Of a DNA stretch of 51,769 nucleotides, positions 42,045 through 50,841 are shown one piece after another; position 1 is the first letter of the stretch; each line of letters starts with the position of its first letter. The position numbers and the translations under genes were made by a program. The DNA is taken from positions 1 to 51,769 of the forward strand of contig JAPPJY010000080.1 in NCBI GenBank assembly GCA_028874335.1, written 5' to 3'. The notes below the pieces were generated by a model. It made no database searches. It saw only the letters and a program-made list of their open reading frames with translations, and was not told the origin of the DNA. This DNA comes from Gemmatimonadota bacterium (GTDB taxonomy: Bacteria > Latescibacterota > UBA2968 > GCA-2709665).

Positions 42045-43346
42045 TTGCTGATGGCCGGCGCGGCAAAGCGGTGTGTTACCCCGCCCACCTGGGTGCCGTA
42101 TCTGACGTCGTCCGGGAACGGCACCTGCGAACCGTTTGACGGCGTGCACGACGACCTGTACGCCAGGGCCCTCGTACTCGACGACGGGCGCAGGTCGATT
42201 GCGGTGCTGTCGGTGGACGCGGTCGGATACGACAACGCGATTCTCGGTCCGGACCGCAACTTTACGGCGGAGTTGCGCTCGCGGATTGCCGGCCGGACAG
42301 GGCTTGCGCAGGAAGGCGTGATGCTGACGGCCACCCATTCCCACTCCACGCCCGAGATGCTGGGGTTGACGCCGTTCCGGGAAACGGTTGGGATTCAGGA
42401 CTGGCTGGAAGGGCACCTCGAGACGCTGGCGACCACGGTTACCGAAGCGTGGGAAACGCGGGCTGCCGTCCGGGCTTTCGCGGGGGTGGCACAGGTGCCG
42501 GGCGTGGCCAGGCATCGGCGAATCCTTCTGAAAGACGGCACACTGAACCGAGCCGGGGCGTTGCCGCGGCTCGAGGAGGCGGCCGGATCCTGGGCCGTAG
42601 ACGAAGCGCTGGCCGTACTGTATTTTGAAGCCGAGAACGGAGAGCCGCGGGCTGTGATGGTGAATTTTGCAGCGCATCCCGTCGTGGCCATGCTGCTCCC
42701 GCCGGTGTCGGCGGATTATCCCGGCGCCCTCACGGCTTCCGTGGAAGCGGGCCTGGATGGCGCAACGTGTCTCTTCGTCAACGGCGCGTGCGGCAATGTC
42801 AATTCGATCCGTGTAACGACCGGATTCGAAGACGTGTCCTGGATTGGACGAACGCTGGGGAAGGCCACGCTGGAGGAGATCGCCCGACTGAAAAAGGGCC
42901 CTCCGCTTTGTTCTACCGGGGTGGCTTGCGAAACGGACGGGCTTGAGCTGGACCCGAGGCCCTGTCCGCCGCTGGAAGCAGCTGAGAGAACCGCATCGCT
43001 GAGTCCTTCCTTCGAAAACCGCCTGGCGTTACGGCTTGCACGCAAACTCGCTGAGGGTCCGATTCGGATCGAGGTCCAGGCCATGGCGCTGGGCAGCCTG
43101 CGCTGGGTCGCGCTCCCCGGGGAGGTGTTCGTCGAGACCGGGCTTGCGGTCAAACGGGCCGGCGCCTGGTTCGTAACCGGCAACGCGAACGGATGGGTTG
43201 GGTATTTCCCAATCCACAGAGCGTATGAAGAGGGTGGTTACGAGGTGGTTGCCGGACCCTGGTCGCGGGTCGCGCCCGGGAGTGCGGAACGGATCGAGGC
43301 GGTGTGTATCCGGCTGATGGAACGGTTCGCTGCGCAATGCGTTTAA
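42045..43346 (+). CDS. Neutral/alkaline ceramidase-like hydrolase (second copy)
   Basis: A protein of 433 residues, the second ceramidase-like N-terminal domain in the window and clearly divergent from the one at 710. Zinc-binding TATHSHSTPE (H98, H100) is followed by FAAHPVVAM, FVNGACGNVN and the terminal NGWVGYFPIHRAYEEGGYE typical of the family. No signal peptide is seen. TTG at 42045 has GGAG at 8 nt; ATG two codons later is the alternative. It is next to an epimerase and 88 bp before the DUF151 gene. Confidence 0.8.
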   Translation: MLMAGAAKRCVTPPTWVPYLTSSGNGTCEPFDGVHDDLYARALVLDDGRRSIAVLSVDAVGYDNAILGPDRNFTAELRSRIAGRTGLAQEGVMLTATHSHSTPEMLGLTPFRETVGIQDWLEGHLETLATTVTEAWETRAAVRAFAGVAQVPGVARHRRILLKDGTLNRAGALPRLEEAAGSWAVDEALAVLYFEAENGEPRAVMVNFAAHPVVAMLLPPVSADYPGALTASVEAGLDGATCLFVNGACGNVNSIRVTTGFEDVSWIGRTLGKATLEEIARLKKGPPLCSTGVACETDGLELDPRPCPPLEAAERTASLSPSFENRLALRLARKLAEGPIRIEVQAMALGSLRWVALPGEVFVETGLAVKRAGAWFVTGNANGWVGYFPIHRAYEEGGYEVVAGPWSRVAPGSAERIEAVCIRLMERFAAQCV

Positions 43347-43364
43347 GAAAAGCTAAAATTACCC

Positions 43365-43392
43365 TTGTCGGGAAATCTGGCTTTCGTATATT
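43365..43392 (+). promoter_or_regulatory. Sigma-70-like promoter for the bifunctional nuclease gene
   Basis: TTGTCG (43365-43370), a 16-nt spacer and TATATT (43387-43392) lie about 40 bp before the start codon at 43434. The boxes match bacterial -35/-10 consensus well. Use by this organism is an inference. Confidence 0.5.
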
Positions 43393-43433
43393 GCTGAGCA
43401 CGTTCCGGGGAAAAGAGAATCCGGAGGATGGTG

Positions 43434-44105
43434 ATGGTTGAAGTCAAGATCGACATCGAGCGCACGTTGAACGCGCTGCGGCCTGTTCAGGTTTCGCAGC
43501 CGCGTATGGTCTGGCTTTGCAACAGCGAGCACAACGTTTTGCTGCCGATCGTGATCGGACTGATGGAAGCCAGCGCCATCTACGCCGAACTGACGAACGA
43601 GCGCCCGCCTCGCCCGCTCACTCACGACCTCGTCCGGTCCATTCTGGGCCAGCTCGACACCACAATAGAAGGCGTCTACATTGTGGCGTTGAAGAAAGGT
43701 ATCTTCTACGCGGAACTGGCGCTCGCACGCGGCGCCAGGCGCTGGCGGGTCGACGCCCGGCCGAGCGATTGCGTTGCCCTGGCGCTTCGTTACGAAGCGG
43801 CGATATATGTATCGGAAGCCGTTCTCACCGAAGCCGGACACGAGGACCGCCCCGAAGTCGGCGCTGAGGAGCCGGAATCGATCGAAGCCCTTGCGCCGTC
43901 CCAGCTCGTCGAAGACAAGGAAGAAGCCGTCATGACGGTCGCGGAGGTTCCCAGGAGCGGGACAGCCGACGCCGGTGACCCCGTCGAGACACGGATCAAC
44001 GATCTCCGCCGCAAGATGGAACAGGCCAGCCGGCAGGAACGTTACGAGGAGGCCGGCAGGCTGCGGGACGAAATCGACCGCTTGAGAAACAGCCGCGAAG
44101 CCTGA
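43434..44105 (+). CDS. Bifunctional nuclease (DUF151) with UvrB/UvrC motif
   Basis: A protein of 223 residues. Residues 1-135 form the DUF151/BFN domain, with ALKKGIFYAELAL and RRWRVDARPSDCVALALRY, the family signature. A linker follows, then a coiled UvrB/UvrC-type motif around ETRINDLRRKMEQASRQERY and EEAGRLRDEID (about 185-218). This fusion is typical of FCB-type bacteria. The role is thought to be nucleic acid cleavage or stress-linked regulation. The ATG at 43434 is chosen for its spacing from GGAGG; an ATG at 43428 lies too close. It is followed by a strong terminator. Confidence 0.92.
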   Translation: MVEVKIDIERTLNALRPVQVSQPRMVWLCNSEHNVLLPIVIGLMEASAIYAELTNERPPRPLTHDLVRSILGQLDTTIEGVYIVALKKGIFYAELALARGARRWRVDARPSDCVALALRYEAAIYVSEAVLTEAGHEDRPEVGAEEPESIEALAPSQLVEDKEEAVMTVAEVPRSGTADAGDPVETRINDLRRKMEQASRQERYEEAGRLRDEIDRLRNSREA

Positions 44106-44112
44106 AACAGCC

Positions 44113-44170
44113 GTACACGAAACGGGCGGATGAGCGTCGTTCTCATCCGCCCGTTTCGTGTACTCTATTT
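44113..44170 (+). terminator. Terminator with 22-bp perfect stem
   Basis: Positions 44113-44134 pair with 44142-44163 in 22 consecutive Watson-Crick pairs around a 7-nt loop, with a T-rich tail (TCTATTTT). It begins 8 bp after the nuclease stop. The stem is much longer than needed for termination. Confidence 0.85.
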
Positions 44171-44258
44171 TCAGCACGGATTACACCTGCCGCTTCCGGT
44201 CACGTCGCCTTGACCGCCTGCCGGAGTGGGCCGGAGCCCATATCCGGCGTTTTTCATG

Positions 44259-44287
44259 TTGACAGGGCTTGCATCCTGTACATTTAT
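44259..44287 (+). promoter_or_regulatory. Sigma-70-like promoter
   Basis: A perfect -35 box TTGACA (44259-44264) is followed by a 17-nt spacer and ATTTAT (44282-44287) as a weak -10, in the gap after the terminator. It would give a leader of roughly 95 nt before the gene at 44387. Confidence 0.45.
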
Positions 44288-44386
44288 TGCTGGAAATCAG
44301 GCCGATGAACGGGGGTGCATCGGCCGCGGTATCCATGACGCGGTTTCCATCGAATTAAACTCCCCAAATTCAGAAGGAGACACACG

Positions 44387-44821
44387 ATGGCAGGCACGAT
44401 TCCCCTTATCAGTTCCGGTGTTGCGGGACCTCTCGGCGCCATCCACCTCCCCAGGTTGTGGTTGAAGCTGACGCTTTCCGCGAAGGGCCAGCTGGCAGAC
44501 GACTATCCCGAATGCGGCGCCGGATACGACCAGATGGTGCTCGACGGATTGAAAGTCGATCGGGATGCGGCAGTTGATTACGTAAAAGGCAACCTGCCGA
44601 CCTATATCGAGTTCGAGAACTGGGTGGTGAGCCAGCGCGGCGGCAGCATCCCGCAGGAAGAGATCGACGCTTCCAATGCGGCTATTCTCGGGTATCACCA
44701 CGATGACGATACGCGCGGCTCGATTCTGTCGGCGGCCGGGGTGGCGGACGACGGGTCGATCCTGGACGCGGTGAATCTGAACAATCTGGACGATTGGACC
44801 GAATTCCACAATAGCCTGTAG
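44387..44821 (+). CDS. DUF5069-like small protein
   Basis: A protein of 144 residues resembling DUF5069 proteins. The pattern is GPLGAIHLPRLWLKLTL, GQLADDYPEC, DQMVLDGLKV and ENWVVSQRGG, followed by an acidic C-terminal half. The family has no assigned function. It is soluble, with no signal peptide. A strong ribosome site (GAAGGAGA) precedes the ATG. It follows a separate promoter, so it may be expressed apart from the next gene, which starts 88 bp further on. Confidence 0.7.
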   Translation: MAGTIPLISSGVAGPLGAIHLPRLWLKLTLSAKGQLADDYPECGAGYDQMVLDGLKVDRDAAVDYVKGNLPTYIEFENWVVSQRGGSIPQEEIDASNAAILGYHHDDDTRGSILSAAGVADDGSILDAVNLNNLDDWTEFHNSL

Positions 44822-44909
44822 CTTGTTCCGTACGGAGCGTTCGACCGTTGGCCGCGCGTGCAGGGAAGCCGGCAGTTGAACGCTCTTTCTTTGTATGCCG
44901 GAGGGTCAC

Positions 44910-45800
44910 ATGGAGACTTCTGATTTCAGAATCGGCGTGGTGGGTGTGGGGCGTATGGGCGCGAATATAGCAAGGCATCTCAAGGACGACGGATTTATCG
45001 TGACTTCAGTTTACGACGTCCGATCGGATGCTGCGGCCGAACTGGCGCGTGAACTCGGGTGTGAGGCATCCGACTCGCTTGAGTGTGTGACTGCAGCCGC
45101 GGATCAGATCATTACGGTCGTCACCGATGACGAAGCGATGCGTGCGGTATTTTCATCCGAGGGCGACAGCCTGCTTGACGGCGCTGACGGAAGGGTCTTC
45201 ATCAATTGCGCAACCATCGCCCCGCAGGTCCACGTTGACGTCCAGGCGCTGGCTGAGGCGGCGGGGGCGAGAAGCCTTGAAGGGTGTATGGCAAGCAGTA
45301 TCACACAGGCAAGGGAAGGCACGCTCTATCTCATGTGCGGCGGCAGGAAGGAAGTCTTCGACGACGTGCGCCCGATTCTGGACTCGATGAGCACCGACTT
45401 GAAGTACATCGGCCAGGCCGGACAGGCGGCGCAGGTCAAGGCGCTCGTCAATATGGTCATGAACATCAATACGGCAGGCCTCGCGGAGGGGCTCGGGCTG
45501 GGGGCGGCCCTGGGTCTCGATCTTGAGATGTTGCAGCAGGTATTCTCGCAGACGGGCGCCAATTCCCGCGTCCTTGAAACGGACGGGGAGGATATGGTTG
45601 CGCGGGACCACGAGTGTTACTTTTCCTCCGCGCACGCCGCGAAGGATTCGGGCATCGCCCTGGACCTGGCCCGAGATGCCGGGCTGAATCTGCCGCTGGC
45701 CGACGCGACGAAGAGGCAGTACGACCGGATGATCGAAATCGGCAAGGGCGAACTGGATAAGTCGGGCGTCGCCGAACTGACGTTTCCGGGCAGAGGATAG
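44910..45800 (+). CDS. 3-hydroxyisobutyrate dehydrogenase-family oxidoreductase
   Basis: A protein of 296 residues of the beta-hydroxyacid dehydrogenase family. NAD-binding GVVGVGRMGANIARHL is at the start, GCMASSITQAREGTL is the substrate loop, and the catalytic Lys lies in AAQVKALVNMVMN (about 175). It reduces or oxidises small hydroxy acids such as 3-hydroxyisobutyrate or tartronate semialdehyde. The ATG at 44910 follows CGGAGG. Its stop TAG shares a G with the GTG of the next gene. MmsA (14512) could take a 3-hydroxyisobutyrate-type product but is far away. Confidence 0.9.
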   Translation: METSDFRIGVVGVGRMGANIARHLKDDGFIVTSVYDVRSDAAAELARELGCEASDSLECVTAAADQIITVVTDDEAMRAVFSSEGDSLLDGADGRVFINCATIAPQVHVDVQALAEAAGARSLEGCMASSITQAREGTLYLMCGGRKEVFDDVRPILDSMSTDLKYIGQAGQAAQVKALVNMVMNINTAGLAEGLGLGAALGLDLEMLQQVFSQTGANSRVLETDGEDMVARDHECYFSSAHAAKDSGIALDLARDAGLNLPLADATKRQYDRMIEIGKGELDKSGVAELTFPGRG

Positions 45801-46663
45801 TGACAATTCCGCCGCGTCCCGTCGCGAAGAAAGGTACGGAGGCCGAACATCCGGCGCCGGGTATGGATACGGTTCGTCGTCGCTACGTGAAGGGATTCAC
45901 GAGGCTTTCCCTCTGGTACGTGTGGCGCCTGTCGAAGTCCGGGTCGGAGCCCTTTGTCGACGTGGTGAACAAACGGGTCAACATCTACAGGAACACATCA
46001 CTCTACGACGGGAAACGCCATCCTTCCGGCGAGGATGTCGGGCCGGAGTGGGCCGACGTGGTCGGCCGGCTGGAGTCCCTTTACGGCATGCACGAAAATG
46101 ATCCCGCGGCCCACGCCTTCGAGGCTGAGGGCCTGGCATTGCTGTGGCCCTATCTCGCGGCGCGTCTTAGAGCGACCGGCGACGGATTGTCGGGAGAACG
46201 ACCCTACGAATGCTGGTCTTACGACTATACGGATTCCGGTCGGTTGAATATTCACATCGACAATGTCTACCGGCCCGAATCGCCATTGAGTGAGATGTTC
46301 ACGCCCTTCGCGGCGTCGCTGATTCGCATGCTCCGGGATTCACGGACGCGGCGACCCGATATCACGATCGTTCGCTGCAGCAGCTGGATGAATTCAACGC
46401 CCCGGTTCCGGTCGCTGTTTCCGGCCCGTTGGGCGGAAAGCGAGATGGTGAATCCCCATATCGGCTATACAATGGGCCACTGGGGGCAGTTCATGGACCG
46501 GCGAGGCGACTTTCATGCCGGGAACGGACGTCTGTTTCGCGCCACCGGAACGCTGCCTTTCGCCGCCTCGGCCTGCGAGTGTGAAATCGCCGAGGCCCTG
46601 AGCCATCTGACGACCCGGTTTCCGGAGGCGGTCGAGTACAGCCGCCGGCGGACTTCGGATTGA
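45800..46663 (+). CDS. Conserved protein of unknown function
   Basis: A protein of 287 residues with no recognised domain. There is no signal peptide or membrane segment. Visible blocks are TRLSLWYVWRLSKSG (about 35-49), RLNIHIDNVYRPESP (about 150), CSSWMNSTPRFRSLFP (about 195-210) and NPHIGYTMGHWGQFMDR (about 220-236). The last has conserved-looking His and Trp that could bind a ligand. The GTG start overlaps the previous stop by one base, and the enolase gene follows 19 bp later, so it is part of a metabolic operon. Confidence 0.75.
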   Translation: MTIPPRPVAKKGTEAEHPAPGMDTVRRRYVKGFTRLSLWYVWRLSKSGSEPFVDVVNKRVNIYRNTSLYDGKRHPSGEDVGPEWADVVGRLESLYGMHENDPAAHAFEAEGLALLWPYLAARLRATGDGLSGERPYECWSYDYTDSGRLNIHIDNVYRPESPLSEMFTPFAASLIRMLRDSRTRRPDITIVRCSSWMNSTPRFRSLFPARWAESEMVNPHIGYTMGHWGQFMDRRGDFHAGNGRLFRATGTLPFAASACECEIAEALSHLTTRFPEAVEYSRRRTSD

Positions 46664-46682
46664 AGCGGGTTTGTGAAACAGG

Positions 46683-47789
46683 ATGAAGATCACCGACATC
46701 AAGGTCTACAATCTCCGGTATCCGCTGACAGAGCCGTTCGCGAATTCGATTGCATGGAATACGGCACGGACCGCCGGTGTGATCGAGGTCATCACCGACG
46801 CGGGCGTGACGGGTTGGGGCGAAGGGGTCTCGGGTCTGAACGAAACGGCGTTGCGGGCGAGGCTCGTGGGCCGGGACCCGTTCGACGTCGAAGTCATCTG
46901 GAACGACCTCTATCTGCGGGGCGGCGTGGGTTTTTCGGAGCTGAGCGCGGTGGATATCGCGCTGTGGGATATCGTGGGCAGGGCTCTCGAGATGCCCGTT
47001 TACAGGCTCCTTGGCGGCGCGTTCCGGGATCGGATTCCGGCATACGCCAGCGGGTTGTTCCTGCAGCGAAAAGCGGACATGACCCGGGCGTTGGCGGAAG
47101 AGGCGGCTTCTTACGTGGATATGGGGTTCCGCGCGGTGAAGATGAAGATCGGGTTCGGCGCGGACTACGATGTCACGAACACGGGCGCTGTGCGAGGGGC
47201 GATCGGCGATTCGACTCTGCTCGCCGTGGACGCCAATTGCGGCTACGATACCGGCTCGGCGATTCACGTGGGGCGCCGGCTGCTCGAGAACGATCTGCTC
47301 TGGTTCGAGGAACCGATCTCGACCGACGACGTTTCCGGCTACCGCGAGATCCGTCAGGCGCTGGGCGTGCGGGTTGCCGGCGGCGAGGCCCTGCAGGGCA
47401 GGTGGGCATTCCGAAACCTGATCCAGGAACGGGGGCTGGACATCGTGCAACCGGACATCAGCGACGCGGGCGGGTTTACGGAGTGCAGGAGAGTTGCCGC
47501 GCTAGCAAGCGCAAATCACGTGAGGGTGCTGCCTCATATGTGGGGAACCAGCATCCGCCTGGCCGCTACGATACACTGGCAGGCAACCCTGCCCGACTCG
47601 CCGGATACGCTGAATCCGTTTCCATCTCTGTTTGAATTCGATATGACCGAAAACAGGCTGCGCACTGAACTCGCCAGAGAGCCGATCGTGGCAGTGGACG
47701 GGGACGTGCCGGTGATACAGTGTCCGGGTCTTGGAATCGAGATTGACAGAGAGATACTGGAAGAATACGCTGTTGCAGGAAACACTTAG
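46683..47789 (+). CDS. Mandelate racemase-type enolase-superfamily enzyme
   Basis: A protein of 368 residues. The capping domain (1-120) is followed by the barrel with AVKMKIGFG (Lys pair), LAVDANCGY (metal Asp), WFEEPIS (metal Glu), VAGGEAL (metal Glu), QPDISDAGG and VLPHMWGTS (catalytic His). The Lys pair with a distal His is the mandelate racemase subgroup, which acts on alpha-hydroxy acids and sugar acids. It sits in a run with a hydroxyacid dehydrogenase and a PLP aminotransferase-like gene. Confidence 0.88.
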   Translation: MKITDIKVYNLRYPLTEPFANSIAWNTARTAGVIEVITDAGVTGWGEGVSGLNETALRARLVGRDPFDVEVIWNDLYLRGGVGFSELSAVDIALWDIVGRALEMPVYRLLGGAFRDRIPAYASGLFLQRKADMTRALAEEAASYVDMGFRAVKMKIGFGADYDVTNTGAVRGAIGDSTLLAVDANCGYDTGSAIHVGRRLLENDLLWFEEPISTDDVSGYREIRQALGVRVAGGEALQGRWAFRNLIQERGLDIVQPDISDAGGFTECRRVAALASANHVRVLPHMWGTSIRLAATIHWQATLPDSPDTLNPFPSLFEFDMTENRLRTELAREPIVAVDGDVPVIQCPGLGIEIDREILEEYAVAGNT

Positions 47790-47846
47790 CTGCCGATGGG
47801 TCGTCGTCCCTGGCGGCAGTGAGTTTCTACAATCAAGGAGGCTCGT

Positions 47847-49100
47847 TTGGCAAAGGTCACGAGGAAGTCCGATCTGGCGGTTCACGGCGGACGGCCGGTA
47901 CACAGCAAGCCGTGGCGTTCGGGAGCGTTTCACTTCAGGGAGGAACTGGCCGCGCTGGAGAAGCTGCTTTCCGGCCCGGCGCTGCCGTTGGCGCGCGGCA
48001 AGGCCGTCATGGCCTATCGCGAGGGGTTGCAGAAGCTCTACGGGTTGCCGTACGCCGTGCCGACGAGTTCAGGGAGTGCGGCCATCCACGTCGCGCTGGC
48101 TGCTGCCGGTATAGGCGCTGGAGACGAGGTCATATTGAGTCCCCTGACCGACTATGGCAGCATTATGGGGATTTTTCAGTTGAACGCGATACCTGTCTTT
48201 GCAGACGTGCAGCCGGACGGTCTTCTCATGGACGTGGCCGCAATGGAAGCCGCAATCACGCCGTCCACCCGGGCGATTATGCCAATACACAACGGGGGGT
48301 ACGCGGTGGATATGCCCGCGGTCATGAGGGTTGCGCGCAGACATCGCTTGGCCGTCATCGAAGATTGCGCGCAGGCGCATCTCGCGTCCATCAAGGGCAG
48401 ATATCTCGGCACGTTCGGGCAACTCGGCGCCTGGAGTACAAACGAAAGCAAACACATGAAGTCGGGCGAAGGCGGGTTCGTCCTCACCCGAAGCCGCAAA
48501 CTGGCGGAAACAGCGGATCTGTTTTCCGACAAATGCTATCCGAGGTTCCCCGGCGCGCCGGCGACGCCGGCTTTCCCGGCGTTGAACGTGCGATTGAGCG
48601 ACGTCAACGCCGCACTGGCATCGGTACAACTCAAGCGGGTGCCAGGGTGGATCGCCAGCCGCCAGGCGTTCGGCGAGAGGTTCGATTCGGGGATTGCGGG
48701 ATTGCCGGGCGTCAAGCCGCATCCCCAGCCGCCGGGGGCGAAGCCCAGTTACTGGTGGGCGCTGTTTTCGGTAGATCCGGAGGTACTCGGGGTGAATGCG
48801 GGGGAGTTTTGCCGGATGGTCGCGGCGGAAGGCATCCCGGCATTCGCCAAACCTCAGCAGTACGTCATTGAATGGCAGGTCTTCCGGAGGCTGCACAGGG
48901 ACCCCGCGGCGTTCAACAGCTACAGGCCCGGCCGGCTCGAAGAAAAGGCGTATCCGCTCGAGACGTGTCCGAACGCCAGGACCTGCGGAGAACGCGTCGG
49001 CGCGGTCCCGATGACCCAACACAATACCGTGGGCGAAGCGAACGCCGCTGTCCGGGCGGTGCGAAAGGTCACGGAGGCGTTGTTGGGGCAACGGGTATGA
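47847..49100 (+). CDS. DegT/DnrJ/EryC1/StrS family PLP enzyme
   Basis: A protein of 417 residues of the sugar aminotransferase family. PTSSGSAAIHVAL is the PLP phosphate region, VIEDCAQAH supplies the Asp for the pyridine nitrogen, and the Schiff-base Lys is K202 in NESKHMKSGEGG. LNVRLSDVNAALASVQL is a family hallmark. These enzymes transaminate keto-sugars or are PLP-dependent dehydratases. No glycan cluster is present nearby, so a catabolic or small-molecule role is possible. TTG at 47847 is supported by AAGGAGG upstream. Confidence 0.9.
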   Translation: MAKVTRKSDLAVHGGRPVHSKPWRSGAFHFREELAALEKLLSGPALPLARGKAVMAYREGLQKLYGLPYAVPTSSGSAAIHVALAAAGIGAGDEVILSPLTDYGSIMGIFQLNAIPVFADVQPDGLLMDVAAMEAAITPSTRAIMPIHNGGYAVDMPAVMRVARRHRLAVIEDCAQAHLASIKGRYLGTFGQLGAWSTNESKHMKSGEGGFVLTRSRKLAETADLFSDKCYPRFPGAPATPAFPALNVRLSDVNAALASVQLKRVPGWIASRQAFGERFDSGIAGLPGVKPHPQPPGAKPSYWWALFSVDPEVLGVNAGEFCRMVAAEGIPAFAKPQQYVIEWQVFRRLHRDPAAFNSYRPGRLEEKAYPLETCPNARTCGERVGAVPMTQHNTVGEANAAVRAVRKVTEALLGQRV

Positions 49101-49176
49101 CAATGCGTACACCGGCGGTTTCCGGATGAACGCCATCCGCGGCGCCGCCGTGTTCTGCCATTTTCTGGAGGGTCGG

Positions 49177-49746
49177 ATGGATGTACTGGATGTGTTGAAG
49201 GCACGGCGCACGATCTTCAAGTTCAACTCGAGGCCCGTTTCCGGCGAGATGCTGAAACGCATTTTCGAGTTCGGTTTGTGGGCGCCGAATCACCATGTCA
49301 CGGAGCCGTGGCGTTTTGTCGTCCTGGGCGAGCGCACGAAAGAATCGCTTGGGCGACGATATGCGGACATCCAGGAAGCCAAGGCGTCGGGCCATGCAGA
49401 CGGCGAGAGCCGAAGGAAGCTGTGGCAGGCGGGATACGACAAGTTTATGTCCAAACCCTCAATCGTCGCCGTGTCCTGCGTCCAGGAAGGAGATGAACAG
49501 CAGCGGCGGGAGGACTATGCGGCGGTCTGCTGCGCGATGCAGAACGTGCAGCTCGCGGCATGGGAGCTGGGCGTGGGCATGCAGTGGAGTACCGGTCCCA
49601 TTACCATGCAAAAGGAAACCTACGAGTTGCTCGGCGTGGATCAGGACCGTGAGTATATCATCGGTTTCTTCTACACGGGGTATCCGCGCGAGATCCCGAA
49701 ACCCAGGCGAAAGCCGCTGGAAGACGTAATGCGCTGGACGGCGTAA
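49177..49746 (+). CDS. Nitroreductase-family flavoprotein
   Basis: A protein of 189 residues of the FMN-dependent nitroreductase fold. RRTIFKFNSRPVSGEML carries the FMN-phosphate Arg residues near the start, followed by APNHHVTEPWRFVVLG, a central helix AAVCCAMQNVQLAAWELG, and IGFFYTGYPRE near the end. It should use NAD(P)H to reduce quinones, nitro groups or iodinated phenols. The ATG at 49177 follows GGAGGG; a longer reading adds 17 unlikely residues. It is the last gene of the plus-strand run, followed by a MITE-like unit. Confidence 0.9.
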   Translation: MDVLDVLKARRTIFKFNSRPVSGEMLKRIFEFGLWAPNHHVTEPWRFVVLGERTKESLGRRYADIQEAKASGHADGESRRKLWQAGYDKFMSKPSIVAVSCVQEGDEQQRREDYAAVCCAMQNVQLAAWELGVGMQWSTGPITMQKETYELLGVDQDREYIIGFFYTGYPREIPKPRRKPLEDVMRWTA

Positions 49747-49906
49747 CAGCCCGTTGAGAAAACCCATCCGGGCTGCGGCCGGCCCTTGCGGTCGAAATAC
49801 TGCGTTGCGCGCCCTCGCCGAATCACTCGATCGGACTCGGTTGCGCGCCTTGTCTTCGACCACAATAGCTCGGCCTCGCCTGCAGAGCGGTTTTATCAAC
49901 GGACTG
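49747..49906. mobile_element. MITE-like element with 18-bp terminal inverted repeats
   Basis: The left end 49747-49764 (CAGCCCGTTGAGAAAACC) is complementary to the right end 49889-49906 at 16 of 18 positions. The 160-bp unit is non-coding and has inner arms around GTTGCGCGC. It starts one base after the nitroreductase stop. It is probably a non-autonomous element or IS remnant; I cannot name a family. Confidence 0.5.
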
Positions 49907-49917
49907 CTAACAGCCCG

Positions 49918-50823
49918 TCATTCCGCGCCGGCCGTGCGGGCCTGTACGCCGGCCAGGTCTTCGACGACGGTCAACAGGCCGGAGTGATCCAGTTCGCCCC
50001 GGTCCCTGGCCATCGCCAGGTTGAACAGTTCATGTACGATGCTTGTAACCGGCAGCGGCACATTGTAGTCGCTGCCGGTTTTCATGATGATGTTGAGGTC
50101 CTTGTAGTGAAGCCGGATGCGGAAACCGGGGTCGAAGTCGCCGTTGACCATGCGCTCTCCCCGGTTTTCGAGTACGCCGCACCGCGCGAGACCCCCGCTC
50201 AGGACCCGCACGATGTTGGCCGGGTCGACGCCCGCCCTGGCGCCGAGCGTCAACGCTTCCGACACACCGGCGATGGTTACGGCAACCAGCACCTGGTTGC
50301 AGGCCTTCACGGTCTGACCGGCGCCGAGGGGCCCGCACAGTACGATATTCTGACCCATCGCCGCGAAGATCGGCTGTACTGAGTCGAATACATCCTCGTC
50401 GCCGCCGACCATGATGGAAAGGGTGGCATTCTGCGCGCCGATATCGCCTCCGCTTACCGGCGCATCCAGGCAGCGAACGCCTTTTTCAGCCATCGCCCGG
50501 CCCACGTCCTGAGAAACGGTGGGCGCGATGGTGCTCATATCGATGTAGATGTCGTCCCGGCTCACGCCTTCGATGATGCCGCCGGGTCCGAGAGCGACTT
50601 CCTCCACGTCCGGAGAGTCGGGCAACATCGTGATGATGACGTCGCTGTTTTCGGCGACTTCCGCGGGAGAATGGGCTTCGCCGGCGCCGGCGTCAGTCAG
50701 TTCGGCCACGGGTTCCCGGCTTCGGTTGTGAACAACCACGTCGTAACCGGCTGCGAGCAGGTGTTTGGACATGGGTTTTCCCATAATCCCGAGTCCGATG
50801 AATCCGATCCTGGGTTTCGACAT
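49918..50823 (-). CDS. 2-hydroxy-3-oxopropionate reductase-like (GarR type)
   Basis: A protein of 301 residues of the beta-hydroxyacid dehydrogenase family. It has GFIGLGIMGKPMSKHL, YIDMSTIAP, the substrate motif DAPVSGGDIGAQNATL and the catalytic Lys in GQTVKACNQ (about 170). It closely fits tartronate semialdehyde reductase, which makes glycerate in glucarate/galactarate or glyoxylate metabolism. The ATG at 50823 follows AAGGGG. It lies 18 bp downstream of the MqnD gene on the same strand. It is the second gene of its family in the window (the other is at 44910). Confidence 0.9.
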   Translation of the reverse strand: MSKPRIGFIGLGIMGKPMSKHLLAAGYDVVVHNRSREPVAELTDAGAGEAHSPAEVAENSDVIITMLPDSPDVEEVALGPGGIIEGVSRDDIYIDMSTIAPTVSQDVGRAMAEKGVRCLDAPVSGGDIGAQNATLSIMVGGDEDVFDSVQPIFAAMGQNIVLCGPLGAGQTVKACNQVLVAVTIAGVSEALTLGARAGVDPANIVRVLSGGLARCGVLENRGERMVNGDFDPGFRIRLHYKDLNIIMKTGSDYNVPLPVTSIVHELFNLAMARDRGELDHSGLLTVVEDLAGVQARTAGAE

Positions 50824-50841
50824 AGATGCGGCCCCTTTCAA

